64,000 nt of DNA, taken from positions 1 to 64,000 of the forward strand of contig JACKPW010000007.1 in assembly GCA_024233215.1 (NCBI GenBank), given 5' to 3'. Below the pieces are notes generated by a model. It was not told where the DNA came from. It did not search any database and saw only the letters and a list, made by a program, of their open reading frames with translations. This stretch comes from Verrucomicrobiales bacterium. Its GTDB lineage: Bacteria > Verrucomicrobiota > Verrucomicrobiia > Limisphaerales > J093. The translations under genes were made by a program, and so were the position numbers. Of this stretch, positions 25,234 through 35,100 are shown in pieces (the first letter of the stretch is position 1; each line of letters starts with the position of its first letter).

Positions 25234-25995
25234 ATGAATTGCCTTAACAACAAATCACTTCATACGAAGAACAAGCCGCCTCGCACACTCCTTGCCCTCC
25301 TTGTTTGCGCGGCCTCGACTCAGGCCCAGGTGGTTCTGGACCCCATGGACATACCGACTTTTCCCACTGGCCAGATTGTAGCCCTCCTGGGGGGAAGCGG
25401 TCCGGCCTCAGACGAGCACACGGCACCCGTCTCGATTCCCCTGGGCGCCACAAGGAAAGTCATCTTCGAACGCGAGGTCGTCCAAGGCTCTTCCGGAGGT
25501 GATTCCTTGTTCATCAACGCAGGGGGAGATCAAGGACGCCTTGCCATCCATGCGGACGTCGCCTCGGACCTCAAAGCGACGATCACCTACGACAATGGTG
25601 GTGTCGCGGAGGGTATCGGTCTCAATTTGTCCGATCCACAGCACCCCAACCTGTTCCTCTTGGGCGCATCGAATGACCAGGTCACCGATTGGTCGCTAAC
25701 GCTATTCGACGGCATCAACTCCTGGACGGAAACCCAAACCACGACGCCGCCTGGGGGACCATGGATCGGCGATATCGCCTTCGCATTGGCAGCCTTCTCC
25801 GATCACGGGGTGATCCTGAGCAGCATTGACACGGTGACAGTGGTTATTGATCCACAAACGTATGGTGGTGACGTCAACTTGCATGCCATCGCCGTTCCCG
25901 AACCGAACATGACAGTAGCAGTACTTGGCATCCTTGGTTTGGGGTTGATCGCCCTGCGGCGGCGCCAACCAAGGAAGTTGAAGATGTCGGTGTAA
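25234..25995 (+). CDS. PEP-CTERM sorting-domain protein, paralogue 1
   Basis: This 253-aa protein has a signal peptide (about residues 16-32, LLALLVCAASTQAQ) and a beta-sandwich body. The C-terminal tripartite signal is the motif VPEP, a hydrophobic helix (TVAVLGILGLGLIAL) and a basic tail (RRRQPRK). PEP-CTERM tails are processed by an exosortase and are usually linked to exopolysaccharide production. No exosortase is in this window. It shares body segments with the next gene (DLKATITYDNGG; IDPQTYGGDVNLHAI). Confidence 0.85.
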   Translation: MNCLNNKSLHTKNKPPRTLLALLVCAASTQAQVVLDPMDIPTFPTGQIVALLGGSGPASDEHTAPVSIPLGATRKVIFEREVVQGSSGGDSLFINAGGDQGRLAIHADVASDLKATITYDNGGVAEGIGLNLSDPQHPNLFLLGASNDQVTDWSLTLFDGINSWTETQTTTPPGGPWIGDIAFALAAFSDHGVILSSIDTVTVVIDPQTYGGDVNLHAIAVPEPNMTVAVLGILGLGLIALRRRQPRKLKMSV

Positions 25996-26199
25996 ACGAC
26001 CACAGTGGCCATTCACGTGAGCCGAACGGAGATCCCGCGGCGATTCCAATCCTGGAGGGGGTTCTGAGCGAGAGCAGGTCAGGCGGACTACGAAGGTCTG
26101 ACAACAGACCCAGCCTCAAGAGTGGTGTTTGGGCCATGCGAACATTGAACCTCAGTTTGAGTGCAACCACTAATGTTTCACATTCACTGGATTGTATTG

Positions 26200-26228
26200 T
26201 TGACATCCGCAGACATGAGCGGTATCTA
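26200..26228 (+). promoter_or_regulatory. Promoter of second PEP-CTERM gene
   Basis: TTGACA at 26200-26205, a 17-bp spacer, then TATCTA at 26223-26228. The design is the same as upstream of the paralogue (TTGACA-N17-TATCT). Confidence 0.6.
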
Positions 26229-26279
26229 GTTGGCGTTCTCGCGAGCCTAGAGGCTGCGAAGCGAGTACGAAAATCTAGA

Positions 26280-26978
26280 ATGAACACCAAACTAATTCTG
26301 CCAATCGCGGCGATGGCGATCCTTGGAACCGGCCAAGCACAGCTGTTCTTGGATCATTTCGATGATGCACAGCTGACTTCAATACCCGTCCCTCCCAACC
26401 CGGGGACGGGGGCTGCGGTAAACGACACGGATATCACGCTCACCACCCCCCTAACGCTGCCATTGGGCGACAGTCGCAACCTGCAGCTGGACCGAACGAC
26501 GGTGCGGACTGGGTTCTCAAGCAACGGCGATTCTGTTGCGATGAGCAGCGGCCTCCTCAACCTGGCTGGCGATGCCAACTCGGACCTGAAGATAACGATC
26601 ACGTACGACGACTCAGGAAACGGAATGGGGCTTGATGTCTCAGGCTCCCAAAACCTTTTCCTGTTCGGCTATTCCCAAGACCAGGATACGACGTGGAGTG
26701 TGACCTTGTGGGATGACAAGGCGTTCAGTAACTCAGCTACCGTGTCGCACACTCAAGTCGGGAATGTGGGCGGTAATCTGGCGTTCCTGTTGTCGTCGTT
26801 TGTCGGTATTGACACCACCCACATCGAAAAAGTTCAGATTGTTATCGATCCGTTGAACTTCGGTGGCGATGTCAACCTTCACGCCGTCGCCTTGGTACCC
26901 GAGCCGCAGGAGTACGCGCTTGCGCTGGGTTTCCTGGGCTTGGGCTTCGTTGCTGTCCGGCGTTACCGCAACAAGTAA
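26280..26978 (+). CDS. PEP-CTERM sorting-domain protein, paralogue 2
   Basis: This 232-aa protein has signal peptide MNTKLILPIAAMAILGTGQAQ, a beta-sandwich body and a C-terminal VPEP motif, hydrophobic segment and RRYRNK tail. It is clearly paralogous to the previous gene: both contain 'DLK-x-TITYD', 'IDP-x2-(Y/F)GGDVNLHA' and a similar length. A Met at 26136 in the same frame would add 48 residues without a signal peptide, so 26280 is preferred. It is followed by a strong terminator. Confidence 0.85.
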   Translation: MNTKLILPIAAMAILGTGQAQLFLDHFDDAQLTSIPVPPNPGTGAAVNDTDITLTTPLTLPLGDSRNLQLDRTTVRTGFSSNGDSVAMSSGLLNLAGDANSDLKITITYDDSGNGMGLDVSGSQNLFLFGYSQDQDTTWSVTLWDDKAFSNSATVSHTQVGNVGGNLAFLLSSFVGIDTTHIEKVQIVIDPLNFGGDVNLHAVALVPEPQEYALALGFLGLGFVAVRRYRNK

Positions 26979-27001
26979 CCGGGCTTCTTTTCACTGATTT
27001 C

Positions 27002-27033
27002 AAACCAGCTGGCGACCCGCCAGCTGGTTTTTT
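27002..27033 (+). terminator. Intrinsic terminator after the PEP-CTERM pair
   Basis: AAACCAGCTGGCG-ACC-CGCCAGCTGGTTT is a 13-bp perfect stem with a 3-nt loop. The T-run continues to 27033. It lies 23 bp after the stop. Confidence 0.9.
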
Positions 27034-27306
27034 CTTTCACCCGGGAGGCTGCCAGCGCGGCCGCCTTCCCTCGCGCGGAGCCCGCCCCCAACATCCGGCG
27101 CACTCCCGGACCAAGCCGTAGCCTGGGCGACCCGACACCCAACGTTGTCATGGGTCACGCCTTCTCCGCGGCGCCCCGCCCCGGCTTTCGACGACCAATG
27201 GAATTGAGCTTCGGTCCGGGACCCGGTAGGATCCGTCTCCTGTTGGCATTGGCCTGCAGGAAGCAGGGACGGGAGCAAACCCGACCTTCAGCAAGAGACG
27301 ACAGCA

Positions 27307-28701
27307 ATGCGAATCACACCTTACGGCGCCGCCGGCGAAGTCACGGGATCGGCCTACCACGTGGAAACCGACCGTGCGCAGGTCCTCGTCGACTTCGGGA
27401 TGTTTCAGGGAGGGCGGATGACGGAAAAGCGGAATGTGCTGCCGCGCCCCATCATTCCGCGAAACCTCGATGCGGTCCTGCTGACCCACTGCCATCTGGA
27501 CCACGTGGGCCGACTGCCCTTACTTGCCCGGCGGGGCTACCCGGGCCCGGTGTACGCCACCCCTGCCACGATCGACCTCACGGGCTTGATCCTGCGGGAT
27601 GCCGCAAAGATCCAGGCGCAGGACACGGAACGGACCAATCGAAAGCGGCAACGGCAGGGGCGCCCCCCGGTCGAACCGATGTTCACGGTCGGTGACGTCG
27701 AGGCCATTCTCAGCCAGTGCCAACCGGTCGCGTACGATGAACCGGTCGAGGTGGCACCGGGCATGCAGGCCCGGTTTGCGGAGGCGGGGCATATCCTGGG
27801 ATCCACCAGCATTCAATTGATCGTGCAGGAGAACGGCCGGGACCACATCGTGGTCTTCTCCGGCGACCTGGGCCCCACGGGCGTGCCAATCCTGCGGGAT
27901 TTTGAATGTCTGCGCCGGGCGGACATGGTGTTCATGGAATCCACCTACGGCGACCGGGAACACCGTCCGCTCGACGAGACGGTGGCGGAGTTCGAGGAGA
28001 TCGTGAGCCGCGCGGTGGCGGAGAAGGGGAAGATCCTGGTTCCCACGTTCGCGGTGGGACGCGCCCAATTGATGCTCTACCTCCTGGCCGCCATGTTTCG
28101 GGAGAAGCAACTCGCGCCGTTCCCGGTGTATCTGGACAGCCCGATGGCCATCGAGGCCACCCGCATCTACCAGCATCATCCGGAACTCTACGATGAGGAG
28201 GCCCTGGCCCTGCGGCGGGTCGGCGCGCTCAGGACCAATCTCAGCACGCTGAATCTCAGCATCACGGCTGACGATTCGAGGCGCATCAACGATGTGCCCG
28301 GTCCCTGCCTCATCCTGGCGGGCGCCGGGATGTGCAACGCGGGCCGGATTCTGCATCACCTCAGACAAAACCTCTGGAAACCGGAGACCTGGGTGCTGAT
28401 CGTCGGCTACCAGGGAGAGGGCTCTCTGGGACGCCGGTTGCTGCAGGGGGAGGAAATGGTGCAGATCCACGGCGAGAAGGTGGCGGTGAAGGCAAACATC
28501 CGCAGTCTTGGCGGTTTCAGCGCCCATGCCGCCCAGAAGGACCTGCTTGCCTGGTTCGATTGCCTGGCGCCGGCCCGGCCCCGGCTTGTGCTTACCCACG
28601 GGGAGAAACGCAGCCGCGAAGGACTCCGCGACGTCATCCGCAAACGCCACGGCATTGAGGCGGAACTCCCGGACTACGGTGAGACTCTCCATTTTGACTA
28701 G
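27307..28701 (+). CDS. Beta-CASP metallo-beta-lactamase RNA-processing-type protein
   Basis: This 464-aa protein has the MBL metal motif HCHLDHVGRLP (residues 61-71), a second His in EAGHILGS, and FSGDLGP with the bridging Asp. The beta-CASP region includes ESTYGDREH, PTFAVGRAQ, GAGMCNAGR and GGFSAHA. A terminal LTHGEK completes the CPSF73/YsaC-type signature. Family members cleave RNA as endo- or exonucleases, often as 3'-processing or decay factors. The ATG of the SET-domain gene lies 10 bp after the stop. Confidence 0.9.
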   Translation: MRITPYGAAGEVTGSAYHVETDRAQVLVDFGMFQGGRMTEKRNVLPRPIIPRNLDAVLLTHCHLDHVGRLPLLARRGYPGPVYATPATIDLTGLILRDAAKIQAQDTERTNRKRQRQGRPPVEPMFTVGDVEAILSQCQPVAYDEPVEVAPGMQARFAEAGHILGSTSIQLIVQENGRDHIVVFSGDLGPTGVPILRDFECLRRADMVFMESTYGDREHRPLDETVAEFEEIVSRAVAEKGKILVPTFAVGRAQLMLYLLAAMFREKQLAPFPVYLDSPMAIEATRIYQHHPELYDEEALALRRVGALRTNLSTLNLSITADDSRRINDVPGPCLILAGAGMCNAGRILHHLRQNLWKPETWVLIVGYQGEGSLGRRLLQGEEMVQIHGEKVAVKANIRSLGGFSAHAAQKDLLAWFDCLAPARPRLVLTHGEKRSREGLRDVIRKRHGIEAELPDYGETLHFD

Positions 28702-28711
28702 CCCCCATCGC

Positions 28712-29230
28712 ATGCCCTCCCCCGCCAGCAACACCCCCCCCAAGGCCACCGGCTCAAAATGGGTCGAATTCCGCCCCTCGCAGATCCACGGCACCGGCGC
28801 CTTTGCCATCCGGACGATCCGCAAGGGTACGCGCGTTATCGAATACCTCGGCCGCAAGATCGACAAGGCCGAGTCGGCCAGGCAACTGGAGGCCCAAAAC
28901 CCGTTCATCTTCGACGTCGACGAGACGTTCGATCTGGACGGGAACGTGGACTGGAATCCGGCGCGGTTCATCAACCACAGCTGTGCCCCGAACTGCGAGG
29001 CGGAGAACGACGAGGGTCGGATCTGGATCGTCGCCCTGCGCTCCATCCGGCCGGGGGAGGAGCTGAGCTTCAACTACGGTTACGACATCGCCGACTACCG
29101 GGATCACCCGTGCGAATGTGGCGCCGGAAACTGCCTCGGTTACATGGTGGCGGAGGAGTTCTTCGAAACCGTGCGCAAGAAGGAGGACATCCGCCAGGCC
29201 GGCCGAAAGGAACGGGGACGCCAAGTCTGA
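28712..29230 (+). CDS. SET-domain protein lysine methyltransferase
   Basis: This compact 172-aa protein contains a whole SET domain: HGTGAFAIRTIRKGTRVIEY at the N-end, the pseudoknot FINHSCAPNCE (residues 87-96) and ELSFNYGYD (117-125). The post-SET zinc motif is CECGAGNCLGYM with three Cys. All residues for SAM and lysine binding appear present. SET proteins are eukaryote-like but recur in bacteria including Verrucomicrobiota, with unknown targets. It is probably co-transcribed with the beta-CASP gene. Confidence 0.9.
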   Translation: MPSPASNTPPKATGSKWVEFRPSQIHGTGAFAIRTIRKGTRVIEYLGRKIDKAESARQLEAQNPFIFDVDETFDLDGNVDWNPARFINHSCAPNCEAENDEGRIWIVALRSIRPGEELSFNYGYDIADYRDHPCECGAGNCLGYMVAEEFFETVRKKEDIRQAGRKERGRQV

Positions 29231-29317
29231 CCCAGCCATCCCCGGACCGGATCCATGGCACCCCAGCCGTCTCATCCCGCGCTGGATCTGCAACCGCCGG
29301 ACGGGTGACGTCCCGGG

Positions 29318-30790
29318 TCATTCCGAAGCCCGCCGAAACGCCCAGCGCAGGAGCCGGCGGCTCCCGGGACGAACCTTGGCCACTTCGCCGATGCGCAGTC
29401 CCTCCACCCAGAAGACCGTCCCCTGCCCGGTCTCGGCAATGATCCGGGCATGACGTTCCGGCCGGGAAACCCGGGCGTTGACGAACAGGTCCTGAAGCTT
29501 CGCGGGCGAAGGCAACCCGATCGGCTGGAACCGGTCCCCGGCCTGCCAGTGCCGTAGGGTCACCCGACCCCCGAGGGCCTCCGCATCAAACCACTCCACG
29601 CCTCGTGCCGGAGCGGGAACGCCTCCCGCCGGAGCATCGAAGGAATCCCACTGAATCCGCAACCGGGCGAAATCCACTTCCCCAGACGACTCGCCCAGCC
29701 CCACGGTAAGACGGTCCGGCCGAAAAGCGGACTCCCCCACCGCAGCCTCATGCACCAAGCCCCGCTCGTCCCGCCAGACCCGCCTGCCTGGAGCCACCTC
29801 GGTCTTCACTCCGCCAGCCTCGAGCAGTCGCTCCACGAGACCGAAATCGGTCGCCACACCGAGCTTCCGGAGCTGGCGCAGTAACACCTGGCGTTTGACC
29901 GCCAGCGGCAGCGCATCAAACGCCGTCCCTTCCTCCTTCCTGACTTCTGAGAAAGTGGGCCGGGCTGCGGAGGAACCAACGTCCGTCGACGGGGGACTCG
30001 TTGGATCGAACGTTCCCCGCGGATCCTCCGACAGGAGATCCAGCCAATCTCTGGCAGTGTGCGCCACACATTCCGCCTCCGCCGCGGTCACATCCATGAA
30101 CCGCCGGATCACCTCACGCAAGGCCGGTTGGTAGTTCGCCTGCAACAAGGGAACCAACTCATGCCGAATCCGGTTTCGGAGCGCGTCCCGCGAGCTGTTC
30201 GTGGAGTCCTCCCGCCAGGTCCAACCCGCGGCCCGCGCCACCTGGGTGACCGCCTGCCGCGAACAATCAAGTAACGGACGCACCAAACGAATCCCCGAAG
30301 CGACCGGCGACACCGCACTCCAATGCATTCCGCCGGCCCCCTCCCCCGAAGTCCCCCGCAGGAGGCGCAGGAGGAAGGTCTCAACCTGATCGTCCGCATG
30401 GTGCCCCAGGGCAACCTTCCCAATCCCCTGCTCCCTGGCGGCCTCCGCGAGGAACTGATGCCGCAGTGCACGCGCCGCCATCTCGATGGAAATCCCTTCG
30501 GCCTCCGCGAAAGCTCGTGGGTCACCCCGGCCCACATGGCAGGGCAGCGAAAGACTGGCCGCCAGCGCCTTGACCCAGGCCTCGTCGGCATCCGATTCGA
30601 CACCGCGCAGGCAGTGGTTGAAATGCGCCACCTCAAGCCGCCAACCTTCACCCTCCGCCAACGCGTGCAGCGACCGCAACAGGACCACGCTGTCGCACCC
30701 CCCGGACACCGCCACCAACACGCGCTCATTCGGTTCCAGCAGCTGGTGCCGCCGGATGGCATCGAGGAGCTGTCCCGCAAACGGTTTCAC
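29318..30790 (-). CDS. tilS: tRNA(Ile)-lysidine synthase
   Basis: This 490-aa enzyme converts C34 of the minor tRNA-Ile(CAU) to lysidine, allowing AUA decoding. The ATP pyrophosphatase P-loop SGGCDS is at residues 29-34, and VAHFNHCLRG and LGHHADDQVETFLLRLLRG are typical of TilS. The C-terminal TilS domain includes WQAGDRFQPIGL. The start is a GTG at 30790. An insertion near residue 265-280 (PRGTFDPTSPPSTDVGSSAA) is lineage-specific and low in complexity. Confidence 0.93.
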   Translation of the reverse strand: MKPFAGQLLDAIRRHQLLEPNERVLVAVSGGCDSVVLLRSLHALAEGEGWRLEVAHFNHCLRGVESDADEAWVKALAASLSLPCHVGRGDPRAFAEAEGISIEMAARALRHQFLAEAAREQGIGKVALGHHADDQVETFLLRLLRGTSGEGAGGMHWSAVSPVASGIRLVRPLLDCSRQAVTQVARAAGWTWREDSTNSSRDALRNRIRHELVPLLQANYQPALREVIRRFMDVTAAEAECVAHTARDWLDLLSEDPRGTFDPTSPPSTDVGSSAARPTFSEVRKEEGTAFDALPLAVKRQVLLRQLRKLGVATDFGLVERLLEAGGVKTEVAPGRRVWRDERGLVHEAAVGESAFRPDRLTVGLGESSGEVDFARLRIQWDSFDAPAGGVPAPARGVEWFDAEALGGRVTLRHWQAGDRFQPIGLPSPAKLQDLFVNARVSRPERHARIIAETGQGTVFWVEGLRIGEVAKVRPGSRRLLRWAFRRASE

Positions 30791-30869
30791 CGGGGCACGT
30801 TAGAACAACCGCGCCCGGGGACAAGCCCCGGGCACTTGCCGGAAGGGAGCCACCACCGCGGGGAGAGCG

Positions 30870-32054
30870 CTAACGCGGCTTCTTGTCCCAGCCCTGGTCC
30901 TTGATCATCTGCTTCAGGGCAACCTGCGGAGCGTACCCGTCCGGAATGACCTTCCACTTGGCGAGGTAGTTGAAGACATCCACCTGGCTCTTCACCTCAT
31001 CCTTCTTCCCGGCCAGTTCCGCCGCGGGCAGCGCCTGCAGTTTCGCCACGTAACCCGCCGCCAACTCGCCGGCCCGCTGGTAGGCCGCGTCGTTTGACTC
31101 ATAAACCAGCGATTCAAACAGACGCAGCATTTCCTCCCGGGGATTGCCTTTCAGGGTCGCGGCATCGGCCCGGATTTGCGCGGCGATCCCGGCCCGTTTG
31201 GCCATGGTGGCCTCGGTCGTCAACCAGCCATCCGTCCCGCCTTCCACGGAACGCGGTGGCAGCGGGCGATACCAGATGTTGCGAAAACGGGTGGGGTTCC
31301 CGTGGTCCTGGAGCGAGAGCGGCCCCTGCTCCGGGAAGGGACCGGGTTTCGTCCGACCCATGTGCCCGCCCGGCCCCTCGAGCGGGGTGTGGTCCTGCAC
31401 CAGCACACCGTTCAGAAAGACAGTGACGTACCCCGGGTCCGACACCTGGCCATCACGGTAGATCGGCCGGCGGAACACGATGTCATAGACCTGCCATTGC
31501 CCGGGCGGATTGACCGGCAGGGCCAGCGGCGGGTTGATCCCGTAATAGGCGCCGGTGGAACCGTCGGCGTAGGTCACGTTGTCGTAGCAGTCGAGCACCT
31601 GGATTTCGAGCCGGCCCATGAGAAACACCCCGCTGTTACCCCGCCCCTGGCCGCTGCCTTCGACCTTCGCCGGCGGGGCCCACTCGATGTGCAACTGGCA
31701 GTCGCCAAAGCGTTCCTTGGTTTGAATGCTCCCGGTGTGGGGCACCACTTCCATGAAACCGTCCGTCACCTTCCAGGGAGCCGGGGCCCCCTTGTCCCCC
31801 TGCCAACCGGAGAGATCCGTACCGTCGAACAGGACCACCGCATCGGATGGGGGACGACCGGGTCGGGCCTGCGAACTGAACTCTCCCGGGACCACGTGCG
31901 GCGGCTGCGGACGATTCCCATCATGCACCGCCCACGGATGATGATCATCCGGCGCGTCGCCGTAAAAGCGGGGCCCGGAGGAGGCGCCGAGGACCGGAAG
32001 CACAAGGAGGAGCGATGCCGCGAGCGGCCCGCAGGAACGGGACAAGGTTTGCAT
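30870..32054 (-). CDS. Secreted DUF1080 (LamG-like) protein
   Basis: This 394-aa protein has a signal peptide (CGPLAASLLLVLPVLGAS) and a 3-keto-disaccharide hydrolase/DUF1080 beta sandwich at about residues 70-270, with VVLFDGTDLSGW, GNSGVFLMGRLEIQVLD and RFRNIWYRPL. A helical C-terminal region of about 110 residues follows (AAYQRAGELAAGYVAKLQAL). DUF1080 proteins in this phylum and in Planctomycetes and Bacteroidetes are linked to extracellular glycoside breakdown. The ATG at 32054 gives the signal peptide. Confidence 0.85.
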   Translation of the reverse strand: MQTLSRSCGPLAASLLLVLPVLGASSGPRFYGDAPDDHHPWAVHDGNRPQPPHVVPGEFSSQARPGRPPSDAVVLFDGTDLSGWQGDKGAPAPWKVTDGFMEVVPHTGSIQTKERFGDCQLHIEWAPPAKVEGSGQGRGNSGVFLMGRLEIQVLDCYDNVTYADGSTGAYYGINPPLALPVNPPGQWQVYDIVFRRPIYRDGQVSDPGYVTVFLNGVLVQDHTPLEGPGGHMGRTKPGPFPEQGPLSLQDHGNPTRFRNIWYRPLPPRSVEGGTDGWLTTEATMAKRAGIAAQIRADAATLKGNPREEMLRLFESLVYESNDAAYQRAGELAAGYVAKLQALPAAELAGKKDEVKSQVDVFNYLAKWKVIPDGYAPQVALKQMIKDQGWDKKPR

Positions 32055-32155
32055 GCCGGGATCATGTCCGACCCGGCCTTGTGCCGTCAATGCACCACCG
32101 CACGGAAACGCGTGGTCGCTCCTGGCCGCCGGTTTCCGGCGCACCTTCTCCGGCC

Positions 32156-35100
32156 TCAAGGCAGGGCGAAGGCCACATAGGCATCGCCGTACGGTGTGCC
32201 CAACTTGTTGCCGCCCGTGGCAGCGATGACCACGTATTGACGGCCATTCACTTCATAGCTGGCCGGCGGCGCCGAACCGGTCCAAGGCAGCGGATGCGAC
32301 CAGAGTTCCTCGCCGGTGTCCGAGTCATACGCACGAATCAGGTTGTCACGCGTCCCGGCACAGAAGACGAGACCGCCGGCGGTGACAATTGGCCCCCCGT
32401 AGTTCTCGGTACCGGTCTTGCGCACGCCACGTTCCGCGAGTTCCGGATACTCCCCGTGCGGCACCTTCCACAGCAGCTTGCCCGTGTTGAGGTCGATGCA
32501 GTTCAGCGTGCCCCACGGCGGCTTGTTTGCCGGGTAACCCTCGTAATCGTAGAACTTCGGATACCCCGTCATGCCGTAACTGGGGCGCTCGGGTTTCTGC
32601 GGAAGCGGCGGGACGGGACGGTCGCGCCACATCAGGAAGTCCACGAGCGCCTTGAGATCGGACTCGGCCATGTCGGGATGCGCAGGCATGGCGTTCTTCC
32701 CAAGCCGCACCTGGTTGGTGACGAAGGCATCGTCCACCCGAAACCGCAAGCCCCGCAACGGCGGCGCCGTCGCAATCCCCATCCGGTTCGTGGCATGGCA
32801 TTGGGCGCAGGTTGACTCATAGACCAGCTGGCCGGCGGTCTTCGGGAGGCGCGGATCATCCGGCGGATCGCCGTCACGGAAGAGCGAGATCAACCAGCCG
32901 ACGTGGTTCGCGGTGACGTAGAGCCGGCCGGTGTCGGGGTCCACACAGGCGCCGGTCCATTCCGCGCCCCCGTCGATGTTCCAGAACAGGTTGGCCCGCC
33001 CCTCGGTGCAGGGCAGGAACCAACCGGTGGTGGCGCTCCTGAACCAGGTTTCCGCCCAGGACTCCGCCTCCTCGGTGCGATCGGTCAGGTCGGCGGCCGT
33101 GAATTCCTGCCGGCAGAACGGCTCGGGCTGTTGCACGTCCGGCTGATAGGGCCAGCTCTGTTCGCCCAGCACCGTGCTGGTCGGGGCGCGCCGCAGTTGG
33201 AAGGGAAACACCGGTTTCCCAGTGACCCGATCCAGAAGCAACGTGTTGCCGATCTTGCTGCATGCCGCCACGACATCCACCCGGCGACCCTCCCGGGTGA
33301 TCGTGGCCAGGTTGGGTGGCGCCGGCACGTCGAGGTCCCAGAGATCATGCCGGATTTCCTGGAAGTGCCAGAGGCGCCGGCCGGTCCGCGCATCCAATGC
33401 AATCAGGCAGTTGGCAAAGAGATTCTGACCCCGATGCCCAACGCCAATGAAGTTCGGTTTGGGCCCGCCGGTGGTGAGATAGGCGATGCCCCGCACCTCA
33501 TCGAGCGCCATGCCGCTCCAGCAGTTCGCGCCGTAGCTCTCGGTTCGATCCCACGTCTCATACCCGAACTCCCCCGCGTGCGGCACCGTGTGGAACGTCC
33601 ATAAGTGCCTTCCGGTCGCGCAATCGAAACCCCACACGTCCTTCTCGAAACCGGGCACCACGAGGATGCCCTGGAAGATCGTCGGGCCCGCGGTGGCCGC
33701 CCCGAAATCCCCCTGCGCCACCCCGGGCAGCCGGGTTCGCCCGCCGTCGCCGAAGTCGGTGATCGGAGTCCCGCTGTCCGGGTTGAGCGCGTAGAGAAAC
33801 TGGCCGGCGCAAAACAGCACCCGCTCCGCGGCGCCAGTGTCCCCGGGCCAGTAAATCAGGCCACGAAAAGCCGGGCGGCCGTCCGGTTGAAAACGCCAAC
33901 GCTCCTCTCCGGTCCCGGCGTTCACTGCCACGACGTGACGGCCCGAGGTCGGCGCAAACATCACGCCACGGACGATGATCGGGTTGCACTGGAGGTTATG
34001 GTTGCCGTCTCGCGAGTGATAGGTCCACGCCACCTGCAGGTTCGTCACATTCGCACGGTTGATCTGGTCGAACGCCGCGTAGCGCGTGCCGGCGTTGTCG
34101 CCGTGGGACCGGTGCCAGGTGCGGAAAGTCGACGGCTTGGGCAATCCGTTCGCCGGGGTCAGTTCCTCCGGACGCGCCGCCGGGAGGGTCAGGTGCAGCG
34201 GCAGGGTCGCCCGCTGCACCGGGTCTTCAACCTGCCAGAAGCCATTGGTGTGACCCGCCCGCGCCGCGGCCTGCTCATAATCGAGCGGGTGGACCACCGG
34301 ATCCGGCCACGGGACATCCGCCACGGTCCTTGGGGTTGGACAGGGTCCCACCGGCGCTCTTTCCAACCGCTTCACCAGCCAGTCGAGCCCGTCGAGGTTG
34401 TCGAGCAAGCGCGCCTCGGCGTCCCTGTCCGTGTGGTTCAGGATTCCGATGGGGCCGCGCCAACCGCTGTCGCAAATCTGCCTCACGAGCGCGAGATCCA
34501 TTTCGCCCTGCCCAAGGGGAAGGATCAACCGGCCGTTACGATCCCCGTCCCGGGTCATGCCGTTCAGGTTCAGCGCCACCAGGTGGGGCTTCATCAACTC
34601 CAGCAGTTCCGGGAACCGGTCCACCTGTTGATGTCCGTGATGCAGGTTGTACACGATGCCGGCGTTCGTCACGCCCGCGGCACGCAGGCGCTCAAGGATT
34701 GCAACCTGGTTTTCGGGCTCCCCAAACCAGCCGCCGTGATTGTAGAGCGCGAGGGAGCAACCGATCTTCGCCGCCTCGATCGCGATGGGTCTGAGCCGCT
34801 CCGCCTCCGCCACCACGCGCGCCTGCTGTTCCTCCGGGGTGCGCGTCGGTTCACCGCCGCCGGTAACCCACAACTGGACACCCCGTTGCTCATGCCGCCG
34901 CAACACGTCGAGAATCAGCCGCGCCTCCTCATTGAGCGTGGTCGGGAACCACCAGGCCATCAGCCGCACGTGATGCCGCTGCAACGCCTCCACCTCGGCA
35001 TCGAATGTCGGAACGTGTTCCGCCCGGTAATCGTAGGCGAACGACTTGAAACCGAGCCGCTCCAGCATCGCGGCACGCTCCTCCGGTCCGCGTTTGGCGG

